From the NCBI RefSeq assembly GCF_023703775.1, contig NZ_CP098514.1, positions 2,081,998 through 2,145,997 of the forward strand: a stretch of 64,000 bases of DNA. Direction: 5' to 3'. The position numbers and the translations under genes are program-made. Below, one piece after another: positions 53,968 to 63,000 of this stretch. The notes below the pieces were generated by a model. That model saw only the letters and a program-made list of their open reading frames with translations. It did not search any database and was not told the DNA's origin. Each line of letters opens with the position of its first letter. Position 1 is the stretch's first letter. This DNA is from Haloplanus sp. GDY1 (lineage in GTDB: Archaea; Halobacteriota; Halobacteria; Halobacteriales; Haloferacaceae).

Positions 53968-55014
53968 TTAGGGCGTGAGTCGGGCGACCGAGAGCCAGTC
54001 TATCCCCTCGTTCACGTCGGTCAGCGCAAAAACCATTCGCTTCCGGACCCCGCCCGCGAGGCGCACGTCGAGCGAGAGGTCGCGGGGCAGGAAGGTGTGA
54101 TCCGGGGAGACGACACGGATCAGCCGGGTGGAGTGGTCCATCTCGTCGACCGTGGTGAACTCGTCGTAGGTGCGGAAGTCGGCGCCGAACTTGAACCCGC
54201 TCTTGGGGACGCTCCCCGCCGCCCGCAGCGCGGCGTAGGCGCGGAGTCGGCGGTCGAAGCGCTCGCCCTCCACGTCCCGGCCACGCTCGACGACGCGGGG
54301 TTCGGCCAGGTCGAGGGCGCCCCGGCGGGCGAGATACGCCGCCTCCACGAGCGACAGTTGGAGCGGGCCGGACTCGGCGGTTCGCCCGTGGAGTCGCTGG
54401 CCGTAGAACCCCCGGTCGTGGAGGTCGTCCGGCGGGTCCCAGACCACCGCCCGGTCGGCGAGGAGGGCGGCGTCGAGGGCGCTCGGGGGGTCGTACCGGG
54501 CGTTCGACTCGCCGTCCCCGGCGTCGCCCGCCGCGCCGGGACGACCCGTCTCCAGGTAGGTGAGTTCCCCCTCCTCGTCGACGACGGCGAGGGTCACGTC
54601 ACCGAGGCTGGCGGCGGGGATGGACTCGCGTTCGCCGACGACGCGGATCCGATACGCGACGTCGCCCTCCTCGGGGCCGCTTCCCCGCGGGTGGACGGCG
54701 AAGTCGATCCCCTCGGGGTCGTCGACCCAGCCCTCGCGGGCCGGGGAGAGGTAGAACCCCCGGTCCCGCAGGTCCTTGTACACGACGAAGGCGAGGGCGG
54801 CGTCCGTCGCGACGAGGAAGGCCCGGAAGTCGAGTTCGTCGTCGCCGGCGACGACGGCCTCCAGATCGCCGCGAAAGAGGAGGTGGGCGGCCTCGACGGG
54901 CGCGAGTTCGATGCGGTTGCCCGAGAGCGGCCGCCCGTAGCCGCGGGCGTCGTAGAACCGCTGTCTGGCGTCGCCCCCGACGCGAACGACGCCGTCCTCG
55001 AAGGTCCCCTGCAT
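53968..55014 (-). CDS. endA: tRNA-splicing endonuclease EndA
   Basis: The protein has 348 residues, the fused two-repeat form in which the N-terminal half is a catalytically inactive repeat and the C-terminal half carries the triad: Tyr in DFRTYDEF, His in MDHSTRLIRVV and Lys in GGVRKRMVFA. It cuts bulge-helix-bulge structures in tRNA introns and rRNA precursors such as the pre-23S stem in this window. CCCTTTATC is centred 26 nt before the ATG. Confidence 0.95.
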   Translation of the reverse strand: MQGTFEDGVVRVGGDARQRFYDARGYGRPLSGNRIELAPVEAAHLLFRGDLEAVVAGDDELDFRAFLVATDAALAFVVYKDLRDRGFYLSPAREGWVDDPEGIDFAVHPRGSGPEEGDVAYRIRVVGERESIPAASLGDVTLAVVDEEGELTYLETGRPGAAGDAGDGESNARYDPPSALDAALLADRAVVWDPPDDLHDRGFYGQRLHGRTAESGPLQLSLVEAAYLARRGALDLAEPRVVERGRDVEGERFDRRLRAYAALRAAGSVPKSGFKFGADFRTYDEFTTVDEMDHSTRLIRVVSPDHTFLPRDLSLDVRLAGGVRKRMVFALTDVNEGIDWLSVARLTP

Positions 55015-55065
55015 GTCCGACAGGGGGCGCGGTGGAGATAAAGGGCCTGCGGTGGGCGGGCGCCG

Positions 55066-55794
55066 TCACCCGGACCACCGATCACACGTCCCGTCCAGAC
55101 ACCGCCGCCCGGTCGCCGTCTCGAAGACCGGCAGTCCGCAGGGACAGTCGTCGACGACGACGCCCGAGGGGACCGTGAGGGCCGTCTCGCAGTCGGGGTA
55201 GGCGTCACACCCCGCGAGCAGGCGGCCGCGACGGCGGACGATCCGCAGGTCCGACCCGCAGTCCGGGCAGGACCACGCCCGGTCGAATCGCTCGCGGACC
55301 GCGTCGTCCAGCGGGTCGCAGCCGCGGTCGATGCACACCTCGAACGTGTCGCCGCGGTCGGCGCGCATCAGCGGCAGACCACAGTCCGGGCACGGGTCGT
55401 CGAGGACGGTCGCCCCGGCGACCAGCGGGTAGCGCGCGCCGCTTTCCAGGTCGACCACCGCCCCGCCCGTGCGGACCAGCGACCCGCCGGAGTCGGGGGC
55501 CGTGCCCACGGGCACCCCCGCCTCGGTGACGGGGTAGACCGACCGCCGGATCCGGTCGGCGGTCACCCGGAGCGTCCGGTCGTCGAGGCGGGCGGTGAGG
55601 CCGAAGCCCGGCCCGTCGCTCTCGACGGTGACCGCGTCGGCGCGGGTGAGCCACGCCACCGGCTGGTAGCCGTCGGCGTCGTGGACGAGGACGGTGCGGT
55701 CGGGCTTGACGAGGACGAGCACGCGGCCCCGGTGGGTCCGGTCGTCCGTCTCGACGGTGCAGTCGCCGGCGAAGGCGCGGATGGCGTCTGCCAT
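55066..55794 (-). CDS. NucS-N-like (DUF91) protein with topoisomerase-type zinc ribbons
   Basis: The protein has 242 residues. Residues 1-85 resemble the DNA-binding N-terminal domain of NucS/EndoMS (RVLVLVKPDRTVLVHDADGY, PVAWLTRADAV). The rest carries three Cys clusters like topoisomerase C4 fingers: CPDCGLPLM followed by CIDRGCD, CPDCGSDLR with AGCDAYPDCE, and CPCGLPVF with RRCLDGTC. The NucS nuclease domain is absent. A DNA-repair or structure-binding role is inference. GCGTTTTCACC about 29 nt upstream favours ATG 55794 over the longer frame. Confidence 0.75.
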   Translation of the reverse strand: MADAIRAFAGDCTVETDDRTHRGRVLVLVKPDRTVLVHDADGYQPVAWLTRADAVTVESDGPGFGLTARLDDRTLRVTADRIRRSVYPVTEAGVPVGTAPDSGGSLVRTGGAVVDLESGARYPLVAGATVLDDPCPDCGLPLMRADRGDTFEVCIDRGCDPLDDAVRERFDRAWSCPDCGSDLRIVRRRGRLLAGCDAYPDCETALTVPSGVVVDDCPCGLPVFETATGRRCLDGTCDRWSG

Positions 55795-55887
55795 GACACG
55801 GGGTGGGCGCGTCACCCGGTGAAAACGCCCGGACGAAGGTCTTTGGGCGATGGCTCACGGCGGGGACGGACGGGGAGAACTCGACCC

Positions 55888-58227
55888 CTACTCCACGCCC
55901 ACCGTCCGCTCGGCCACGAACGGCCGAACCGGCAACTCCGGGAACGACACCTCCACCCGAAAGTCGAGCGTGTCCGCATCGGCACCGAACACGCCCACCG
56001 GCACCGTCGTCACGTCGGAGAGGTAGGTCGTCTTCTCGTGCATCTCGACGCCGTTGACGGTGACGCGAACGCCGACGCGGGCGCCGCCGCCGGCGTTGCG
56101 CACCCGCACCTCGCACAGCTCGCTCTCGCCGGCGGCGACGCTCCCGGGGACGTCGTCCCAGGCCACCGAGACGTCGGGGAGGTCGGCGGCCGACTCGACG
56201 AGTCGCTCGGCGACGCCGGCCGAGATCCCGGCCCGTTCGAGTTCGTCGGCGCCCGCGGCGACCACGTCGGCGGGGCGGGAGAGGCCGCCGGTCGCGAGGG
56301 TGCTGGCGCGGCCGGCGCCGACGCCGTCGACGGCGGTGAGCGAGACGGCGTCGCGGCTGACGCCGTGTTCGATCCGGGCCTCCAGGCGGCGGGCGAGGTT
56401 GGCGGCCCGCGGGCCGGAAAAGCGGTCGAGGAACTCCCGGAGCGCCGCCAGCAGTCGCAGGGCGTTCCGGCGGATGATCCACGCGTCGCTGCGCAGGTCG
56501 GCGGGGACGGAGTCGCTCCGGCTGGCCTTGAGGATGGCGAGGACCTTCCGACCGCCGTCGTCGAGGTCGGGGACGTCGTCGCCCAGGACCGCGTCGACGG
56601 CGTCCGCTTCGGACTGCCGGGCGGAGACGGAGTCGAACTCGGCGGCCGCGGCGACGGTTTCGAGGACGGCGTCGGCGTCGATCCGGTCGCGGTCGGCCAG
56701 GTCGCGGAAGGCCCGCGCGGTCGAGAGCCGGAGGTAGTACTTCGAGGCGAGGCGCCCGAGGGGCGTGGAGTCGAGGGCGAGGTCCGATCCCATCTCGACG
56801 AACCCGCGGTCGACGAGCGATTCGAGCGTCTCGCGCACCCGGTCGCGGAGCCCCTCGAAGTCGTAGGCGGCGGGCTCCGACGCCGCGCGGACGTAGTAGT
56901 AGGTCGTCTCCAGCCACGAGAGGACGTCGTCGAGGTCGGAGAGGGTGCCCATCGCGATCTCGGCGTTGAGGTGGGCGTCGAGGTCCGCCGCGAGGTGGGA
57001 CTCGATCTCCGTGCCCTCCCGCAGGAGGCGACGGTAGCGATCCGCGTCCGAGCGGTCACAGATCACCCAGCCGTAGCCAACGTCGTCGTAGCCGGGGCGA
57101 CCGGCGCGGCCGAGCATCTGGAGCAGATCGAGCGGGCTGATGTCCACCTCGCCCTCCAGCGGGTCGTGGTACTTGGTGTCGCGGACGATCACGCAGCGCG
57201 CGGGGAGGTTGACCCCCCACGCGAGGGTGGAGGTCGAAAAGAGGACGGCGATCTTCCCCTCGCGGAACCACGTCTCGATCCGGTCGCGGTCGGCCTTCGA
57301 GAGGCCGGCGTGGTGGAAGGCCACGCCGTCGAGGACGGCCTTCCGGAGACGGTCGTCCTCCAGCGTCTTCGTCTCGTTGTGGAAGTCGTAGTCGCCGCGG
57401 GACCCGACGGGCACGTCGCGTTCGGCGAGTTCGTCGCGCGTCTTGGCGGCGGCGCTGACGGCGTCCTGTCGGGAGGCGACGAAGACGAGCGCCTGGCCGT
57501 CCTCGCGGACGTGCGGTTCGGCCAGATCGAGCGCGCGGTAGAGCCGGCGGTACTTGTCGGCAAACGAGTTCTCGCCGTGGGTGTAGGTCTTCACGCCGGT
57601 CTGCAGGTCGACGGGGCGGTAGTCGTCGCCGAAGGCGAAGGTGGCCTCGGGCGGGGCGTCGAGCCAGTCGGCCACGTCGCCGACGTTCGGCATCGTCGCC
57701 GAGAGCGCGACGAACCGTGGATCACACAGGCGGCGCAGGCGGGAGACGGTGACTTCGAGGACGCCCCCGCGGCCCTCGGAGTCGAGTAGGTGGACCTCGT
57801 CGATGACGACGCAGTCGACGTCGGTCACGAAGTCGTAGCGCCGGGAGTCGTGTTTGCGGGTGGCCGAGTCCACCTTCTCGGGGGTCATCACGAGCACGTC
57901 GGCGTGGCGGGCCCGCCGCGGGTGCAGGTCGCGCTCCCCCGTGACGACGTACACGGAGTAGCCGAGGTCCTCGAAGCGCTCCCACTCGCTTTCCTTCTCG
58001 TTCGTCAGGGCGCGCATCGGGGCGACGAAGAGGGCGGTCCCCCCCTCGCTCAGCGTCTTGCAGATGGCGAGTTCCGCCAGCGCGGTCTTGCCGCTCGCCG
58101 TCGGCGCCGACGCGACGACGTTGTGGTCGGTGTCGACGAGGACGGGCAGCGCCTCCCGCTGCATCCGGTTGAACTCCTCGAAGTCGAAGGCGTCGGCGAA
58201 CTCCGGGACGGCGTCGGCGACCTTCAC
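55888..58227 (-). CDS. Ski2/Hel308-type superfamily 2 helicase
   Basis: The protein has 779 residues. Helicase motifs include I APTASGKTALAE near residue 40, II VVIDEVHLL, III SATMPN and VI QMLGRAGRPG. A winged helix, ratchet helices and a helix-hairpin-helix (LTAVDGVGAGRASTLATGG near 595) follow. It ends with a Sec63-like beta domain (RVTVNGVEMHEKTTYLSDVT), which Hel308 lacks. It is likely an RNA or DNA remodelling helicase. The GTG at 58227 overlaps the TGA of an 18-residue mini-ORF; no promoter lies at the usual distance from the GTG itself. Confidence 0.9.
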   Translation of the reverse strand: MKVADAVPEFADAFDFEEFNRMQREALPVLVDTDHNVVASAPTASGKTALAELAICKTLSEGGTALFVAPMRALTNEKESEWERFEDLGYSVYVVTGERDLHPRRARHADVLVMTPEKVDSATRKHDSRRYDFVTDVDCVVIDEVHLLDSEGRGGVLEVTVSRLRRLCDPRFVALSATMPNVGDVADWLDAPPEATFAFGDDYRPVDLQTGVKTYTHGENSFADKYRRLYRALDLAEPHVREDGQALVFVASRQDAVSAAAKTRDELAERDVPVGSRGDYDFHNETKTLEDDRLRKAVLDGVAFHHAGLSKADRDRIETWFREGKIAVLFSTSTLAWGVNLPARCVIVRDTKYHDPLEGEVDISPLDLLQMLGRAGRPGYDDVGYGWVICDRSDADRYRRLLREGTEIESHLAADLDAHLNAEIAMGTLSDLDDVLSWLETTYYYVRAASEPAAYDFEGLRDRVRETLESLVDRGFVEMGSDLALDSTPLGRLASKYYLRLSTARAFRDLADRDRIDADAVLETVAAAAEFDSVSARQSEADAVDAVLGDDVPDLDDGGRKVLAILKASRSDSVPADLRSDAWIIRRNALRLLAALREFLDRFSGPRAANLARRLEARIEHGVSRDAVSLTAVDGVGAGRASTLATGGLSRPADVVAAGADELERAGISAGVAERLVESAADLPDVSVAWDDVPGSVAAGESELCEVRVRNAGGGARVGVRVTVNGVEMHEKTTYLSDVTTVPVGVFGADADTLDFRVEVSFPELPVRPFVAERTVGVE

Positions 58228-58280
58228 GCGATCGGCACCCCCCGTCGGGCGCGGGGCGGACGGCGGCCGTGGCGGGTCAT
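58224..58280 (-). CDS. Mini-ORF overlapping the helicase start (18 residues)
   Basis: The ATG at 58280 opens MTRHGRRPPRARRGVPIA; its TGA overlaps the helicase GTG as GTGA. GCCTTTGCC around 58303-58311 is about 27 nt before the ATG, so the mini-ORF, not the helicase, is at the leaderless position. Expression is unproven. Confidence 0.4.
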   Translation of the reverse strand: MTRHGRRPPRARRGVPIA

Positions 58281-58330
58281 GTGCGAGTCCGGGGGCCGTG
58301 TGGGCAAAGGCGTTTCCGTCGCGGGCGCCG

Positions 58331-59779
58331 TCAGTCCGTGGTCGCGGCGCCCTCGTCCTCGGCGCCTCCCTCGTCGACTGCGCCGGCGAACAGGCCCCGG
58401 TGGCGCGCGCGGAGGTAGTAGGCACCGACGCCGACGGCCGCGGCGACGTTCGACCCCGTGACCGCCCAGAAGACGGCGGGCATCCCCAGGTCGAACCCGG
58501 GGACGACGGCGACGCCGAGGACCGACGCCGACGCGGTGGCGGGCAGGGCCAGCGCCGCGACGGGCAGGCGCACCGCCCAGTATTTCAACAGGTCGGCGAC
58601 GAAACTCGTCCGGGTGCGCCCCGTGCCGTTGAACGCCGCGAGCAGGAGGTCGACGGCGCCGATGGCGGGGTAGCCGTACGCGAGGATCGTGAGGTACTGG
58701 ACCGTGAGGGCGAGGCCGTCGCCGGAGAGGTCGGGGACGAACAGGCGCGCGACGGGGCCGGGGACGAGCCACTGGATCGCACCGAGGGCGGCGAGGGCGA
58801 CGACGGCGACGCCGACGCCGACGCGCGCCGTCCGCCCCGCCCGGTCCGGGCGCCCGGCGCCGACGTTCTGGCCGACCATGCTCTGGGCGGCCTGCGCGAG
58901 GCCGCGGGAGGGGAGGACGGCGACGCTGGCGACCCGGGCGCCGACGGTGTAGGCGGCGAGGCCGGCGGCGCCGCCGGCGAGGGCGACGACGCCGACCAAC
59001 AGGACGCGGACGCTCTGGCTGACCACCTGCCGGCCGGTGATGGGTGCGCCGACCGAGAGGAGGGCACGGAAGTCGGCGACGGTGAGGGTGAGGTGGCGAC
59101 GCGAGAGGCGCATTCGGGGGCCGAGCGCGAGCGCGAGCGCGAGACAGAGGCCGGCGGCGTAGCCGGCGACCGTCGCCAGCGCCGCGCCGCGGATCCCCAT
59201 GGCCGGGAACGGCCCCCACCCGAAGATCAGGAACGGGTCGAGGACGACGTTGACGGCGACGGTGGCGACGTTGATCGCGAGGGAGGCACGGGAGTCGCCG
59301 CGGCCGACGAAGCCGGCTTCGAGCGCGTCGCTCGCGCCCGCCATCGGGAGGCCGAGGGCGACGACCCCGAGGTAGATGGCGGCGGCGGGCGCCACGTCGG
59401 GACCGGCGCCGACCAGGCGGACGATGGGCGCGGCGCCGAGGTAGACGGCGCCGCCGACGGCGCCGCCGACGACGAGCGCGAGGACGAGGCCGTGGACGAC
59501 GGTCCGGAGCGCGCCGGCGTCGTCCTCGGCGCCGACCCGCTGGGAGACGAGGATCTGCGTGCCGACGAAGGGGGTGACCAGCAGGGCGAAGAGCAGCCCC
59601 ATGACGGGGATGGTGAGGCCGACGGCGGCGACGGCCGTCTCGCCGAGGCGGCCCAGCCAGAACGTGTCGATCACCTGCTGGGCGACGCGAACGACGTTCT
59701 GGGCGACGAGCGGGACCGCGAGGGCGAGGAGCGTGCGGGGGATCGACCCCTCGACGATGGCCGCCCGCCGGTCACTCAT
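58331..59779 (-). CDS. MATE-family multidrug/Na+ efflux protein
   Basis: The protein has 482 residues and about 12 membrane helices in two similar halves, with VDTFWLGRLGETAVAAVGL-type sequence (here VIDTFWLGRLGETAVAAVG) in the first half and SQSVRVLLVGVVALAGG in the second. MATE proteins export cationic compounds using Na+ or H+ gradients; the substrate is unknown. CTTTGTCGG centred 28 nt upstream supports MSDRRAAIVEG as the start, which trims the longest frame. Confidence 0.9.
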   Translation of the reverse strand: MSDRRAAIVEGSIPRTLLALAVPLVAQNVVRVAQQVIDTFWLGRLGETAVAAVGLTIPVMGLLFALLVTPFVGTQILVSQRVGAEDDAGALRTVVHGLVLALVVGGAVGGAVYLGAAPIVRLVGAGPDVAPAAAIYLGVVALGLPMAGASDALEAGFVGRGDSRASLAINVATVAVNVVLDPFLIFGWGPFPAMGIRGAALATVAGYAAGLCLALALALGPRMRLSRRHLTLTVADFRALLSVGAPITGRQVVSQSVRVLLVGVVALAGGAAGLAAYTVGARVASVAVLPSRGLAQAAQSMVGQNVGAGRPDRAGRTARVGVGVAVVALAALGAIQWLVPGPVARLFVPDLSGDGLALTVQYLTILAYGYPAIGAVDLLLAAFNGTGRTRTSFVADLLKYWAVRLPVAALALPATASASVLGVAVVPGFDLGMPAVFWAVTGSNVAAAVGVGAYYLRARHRGLFAGAVDEGGAEDEGAATTD

Positions 59780-59859
59780 GCCGGCGTGGGTTGACGAACC
59801 ACCGACAAAGACGTGTCGGTCGGGGGGACTGTTCGCCTGCGGAACGGGGAAGCCCACAC

Positions 59860-59868
59860 GTTTTTGCC
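59860..59868 (+). promoter_or_regulatory. TATA box of lipA
   Basis: GTTTTTGCC is centred 26 nt before the lipA ATG, a standard leaderless arrangement. Confidence 0.6.
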
Positions 59869-59889
59869 CGGCGGGCCGAAGGGGCGGGC

Positions 59890-60819
59890 ATGGCACGCAG
59901 GCGCAAGCCCGACTGGCTGAAACAGCGGCCACCCTCGGGGCAGCGGTTCACGGAGATCAAGGAGACGCTCCGGGACCGGAACCTCCACACCGTGTGCGAG
60001 GAGGCGAACTGCCCGAACCTGGGCGAGTGCTGGAGCGGTCGCAACGGCCCCGGCACGGCCACGTTCATGCTCATGGGCGACCGGTGTTCGCGGGGCTGTA
60101 ACTTCTGTGACGTGGCGACGGGGGGGATGGAGCCACTGGACCCGGAGGAGCCCGCGAACGTCGCCGACGCCGTCTGCGAGATCGGCCTCGACTACGTCGT
60201 GTTGACGAGCGTGGACCGCGACGACCTGCCGGACCAGGGCGCCGGCCACTTCGCGCGGACGGTCGAGGCGATCAAGGAACGCGACCCCGGCATCCTGGTC
60301 GAGGTGCTCATCCCGGATTTCCGGGGCGAACCGGAACTGATCGACCGGATCGTCGACGCAGGGCCGGACGTGATCGCCCACAACGTCGAGACCGTCGAGC
60401 GGCTCCAGTGGCCGGTGCGGGACCGGCGGGCGGGCTACGAGCAGTCCCTCTCGGTGCTCGAACGCGCCGGCGACACCGCCGACGTCTACACGAAGACGAG
60501 CCTGATGCTCGGCCTGGGGGAGTACGACCACGAGGTCTATCGCGCGCTCTCGGACTGTCGCGAGGCGGGCGTCGACGTGGTGACGCTGGGCCAGTACCTC
60601 CAGCCCTCCCGCTCCCACCTGGACGTCTACGAGTACGTCCACCCCGACGCCTTCGAGACGTGGCGCCGGGTCGCGGAGGAGGAACTCGGCTTCCTCTACT
60701 GTGCCAGCGGGCCGATGGTCCGGTCGTCGTACCGGGCGGGCGAACTGTTCGTCGACGCGGTGCTCCGCGACGGCCGGAGCGTCGACGAGGCGCGCCGCGA
60801 GGCACACGCCGCCACGTGA
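59890..60819 (+). CDS. lipA: Lipoyl synthase
   Basis: The protein has 309 residues. This radical SAM enzyme inserts two sulfurs into octanoyl groups. It has both clusters: auxiliary CEEANCPNLGEC near residue 36 and radical SAM CSRGCNFC near 69, plus the C-terminal SSYRAGE motif with the Ser ligand. It lies just upstream of the 2-oxoacid dehydrogenase operon, whose E2 needs lipoate. Confidence 0.96.
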   Translation: MARRRKPDWLKQRPPSGQRFTEIKETLRDRNLHTVCEEANCPNLGECWSGRNGPGTATFMLMGDRCSRGCNFCDVATGGMEPLDPEEPANVADAVCEIGLDYVVLTSVDRDDLPDQGAGHFARTVEAIKERDPGILVEVLIPDFRGEPELIDRIVDAGPDVIAHNVETVERLQWPVRDRRAGYEQSLSVLERAGDTADVYTKTSLMLGLGEYDHEVYRALSDCREAGVDVVTLGQYLQPSRSHLDVYEYVHPDAFETWRRVAEEELGFLYCASGPMVRSSYRAGELFVDAVLRDGRSVDEARREAHAAT

Positions 60820-60838
60820 TCGGCCGTGCCCCGAACGC

Positions 60839-60846
60839 ATAAGACG
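60839..60846 (+). promoter_or_regulatory. TATA box of the 2-oxoacid dehydrogenase operon
   Basis: CATAAGAC is centred about 26 nt before the mini-ORF ATG at 60868 and 43 nt before the E1 alpha GTG at 60885. Confidence 0.5.
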
Positions 60847-60867
60847 CGGGGCGGCGAGGGGGCGTCC

Positions 60868-60888
60868 ATGGAGGGGTGTCGGCCGTGA
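60868..60888 (+). CDS. Mini-ORF overlapping the E1 alpha start (6 residues)
   Basis: The ATG at 60868 encodes MEGCRP and stops with a TGA at 60886-60888, overlapping the GTG at 60885 as GTGA. It sits at the leaderless distance from the TATA box. Expression is unproven. Confidence 0.4.
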   Translation: MEGCRP

Positions 60889-62006
60889 GTGGTCGCGGCG
60901 GCGACGCGGACGGACTGTTCGACCGCGCTCCCGACGACCGCGTGCAGGTGTTGAACGAGGCGGGCGAACTCGTCGGCGACGTCCCCGACCTCACCGACGC
61001 CGAACTGGTCGACTGCTACCGGTGGATGCGGCTGGCGCGGCACTTCGACGAGCGAGCCGTCAACCTGCAGCGACAGGGGCGGATGGGCACCTACCCGCCG
61101 CTCGCGGGGCAGGAGGCGTCCCAGGTCGGCAGCGCGGCCGCCCTCGACGACGACGACTGGGTCCTGCCGAGCTACCGGGAACACGCCGCCGTCCACGTCC
61201 ACGGCCTCGACCTCGCCGACATCCTGCTGTACTGGATGGGTCACGGCGCGGGCGGGTGGGGTGCGGAGGCGAACGTCTTCCCGGCGGCGGTGCCCATCGC
61301 GACCCAGATTCCCCACGCGACGGGGATGGCGCTGGCGTCGAAGCTCCGGGGCGACGACGCGGTCGCCGTCGCGTACTTCGGCGACGGCGCGACGAGCGAG
61401 GGCGACTTCCACGAGGGGCTGAACGTGGCGGGCGTCTTCGACGTGCCCGCGGTGTTCGTCTGCAACAACAACGGCTGGGCCATCTCGGTGCCGCGGGAGC
61501 GCCAGACCGCGAGTCCGACCCTCGCGGGCAAGGCCGCCGCGTACGGCATCGACGGCGTGCAGGTCGACGGGATGGATCCGCTGGCGACGTACGCGGTCAC
61601 CCGGGCGGCGGTGGAGAAGGCCCGCGACCCGGACGGGCGCCCGCGGCCGACGCTGATCGAGGCGGTGCAGTACCGCTTCGGCGCCCACACCACCGCCGAC
61701 GACCCGTCCGTCTACCGCGACGAGGCGGAGGTCGAGGCGTGGCGAAAGCGGGATCCGATCCCCCGACTCGAACGCTTCCTCCGCGAGACGGGGCGACTCG
61801 ACGACGGCCGGATCGCCGACATCGAGGACGAGGTTCGCGCGACGGTGACGGCGGCCATCGAGCGGGCGGAAACCACCGCCCGCCCCGATCCGGCGTCCAT
61901 ATTCGACGACGTGTACGCCGAGCGACGGGGCGAACTGGACCGACAGCGGGCGGCGCTGAACCGACTGCGCGAGCGACACGGCGAGGACGGCTTCCTGAGG
62001 GACTGA
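60885..62006 (+). CDS. 2-oxoacid dehydrogenase E1 component, alpha subunit
   Basis: The product has 373 residues and binds thiamine diphosphate through the GDG...NN motif: FGDGATSEGDFHEGLNVAG to VFVCNNNGWAIS. Other family stretches are QGRMGTYPPLAGQEA and YRFGAHTTADDPS. It decarboxylates a 2-oxo acid; in haloarchaea pyruvate is normally handled by a ferredoxin oxidoreductase, so the substrate (branched-chain or other) is open. GTG 60885 is preferred over GTG 60876 because of the exact stop-start overlap with the mini-ORF. Confidence 0.9.
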   Translation: MSGRGGDADGLFDRAPDDRVQVLNEAGELVGDVPDLTDAELVDCYRWMRLARHFDERAVNLQRQGRMGTYPPLAGQEASQVGSAAALDDDDWVLPSYREHAAVHVHGLDLADILLYWMGHGAGGWGAEANVFPAAVPIATQIPHATGMALASKLRGDDAVAVAYFGDGATSEGDFHEGLNVAGVFDVPAVFVCNNNGWAISVPRERQTASPTLAGKAAAYGIDGVQVDGMDPLATYAVTRAAVEKARDPDGRPRPTLIEAVQYRFGAHTTADDPSVYRDEAEVEAWRKRDPIPRLERFLRETGRLDDGRIADIEDEVRATVTAAIERAETTARPDPASIFDDVYAERRGELDRQRAALNRLRERHGEDGFLRD

Positions 62007-62007
62007 C

Positions 62008-63000
62008 ATGACCACGGACACACAGAACCTGACGCTGGTACAGGCGGTACGGGACGGTCTGGAGACCGAGATGCACCGCGACGAGGACGTGATCGTCCTC
62101 GGGGAGGACGTGGGCAAGAACGGCGGCGTCTTCCGCGCGACCGAGGGGCTCTACGAGGCGTTCGGCGAGGACCGCGTGATCGACACGCCGCTGGCGGAGT
62201 CGGGCATCGTCGGCACCTCCATCGGCATGGCCGCCTACGGCCTCCGGCCCGTGCCCGAGATCCAGTTCATGGGCTTCATCTACCCCGCCTTCGACCAGAT
62301 CGTCAGCCACGCGGCCCGCATCCGCTCCCGGAGTCGCGGGCGCTTCACCTGTCCGATGGTGGTCCGGGCGCCCTACGGCGGCGGCATCCGCGCGCCGGAA
62401 CACCACTCGGAGTCGAAGGAGGCCTTCTTCGTCCACGAACCGGGACTGAAGGTGGTGGTGCCGTCGACGCCGGCCGACACGAAGGGGCTGCTCGCGTCGG
62501 CCATCCGCGATCCCGACCCGGTGATCTTCCTCGAACCGAAGCTGATCTACCGCGCCTTCCGCGAGGACGTGCCCGAGGGCGACCACACGGTCCCGCTGGG
62601 CGAGGCCGCGGTCCGGCGCGAGGGGAGCGACGTGTCGGTGTTCACGTGGGGGGCGATGACCAGACCGACCATGGAGGCCGCGGAGACGCTCGCTTCGGAG
62701 GGCGTCGAGTGCGAGGTGGTCGACCTGCGGACGCTCTCGCCGCTGGACCGCGAAGCGATCGTCGAGTCCTTCGAGAAGACGGGGCGGGCCGCGGTGGTCC
62801 ACGAGGCGCCGAAGACGGGCGGGTTGGGCGGGGAGATCACCGCCATCCTCCAGGAGGAGGCGCTGCTCTACCAGGAGGCGCCGGTCGAGCGGATCACGGG
62901 CTTCGACACGCCCGTGCCGCTGTACGCCCTGGAGGACTACTACCTCCCCTCGCCGACGCGGATCGAGGAGGGGCTCCGGGAGGTCGTCGACTTCCCATGA
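62008..63000 (+). CDS. 2-oxoacid dehydrogenase E1 component, beta subunit
   Basis: The protein has 330 residues and is the transketolase-like partner of E1 alpha, with VLGEDVGKNGGVFRATEGL, DTPLAESGIVGTSIGMA, GRFTCPMVVRAPYGGGI and a C-terminal VVDLRTLSPLDREAIVES. It begins one base after the E1 alpha stop and its own stop overlaps the E2 start (ATGA), so the operon is tightly coupled. Confidence 0.95.
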   Translation: MTTDTQNLTLVQAVRDGLETEMHRDEDVIVLGEDVGKNGGVFRATEGLYEAFGEDRVIDTPLAESGIVGTSIGMAAYGLRPVPEIQFMGFIYPAFDQIVSHAARIRSRSRGRFTCPMVVRAPYGGGIRAPEHHSESKEAFFVHEPGLKVVVPSTPADTKGLLASAIRDPDPVIFLEPKLIYRAFREDVPEGDHTVPLGEAAVRREGSDVSVFTWGAMTRPTMEAAETLASEGVECEVVDLRTLSPLDREAIVESFEKTGRAAVVHEAPKTGGLGGEITAILQEEALLYQEAPVERITGFDTPVPLYALEDYYLPSPTRIEEGLREVVDFP

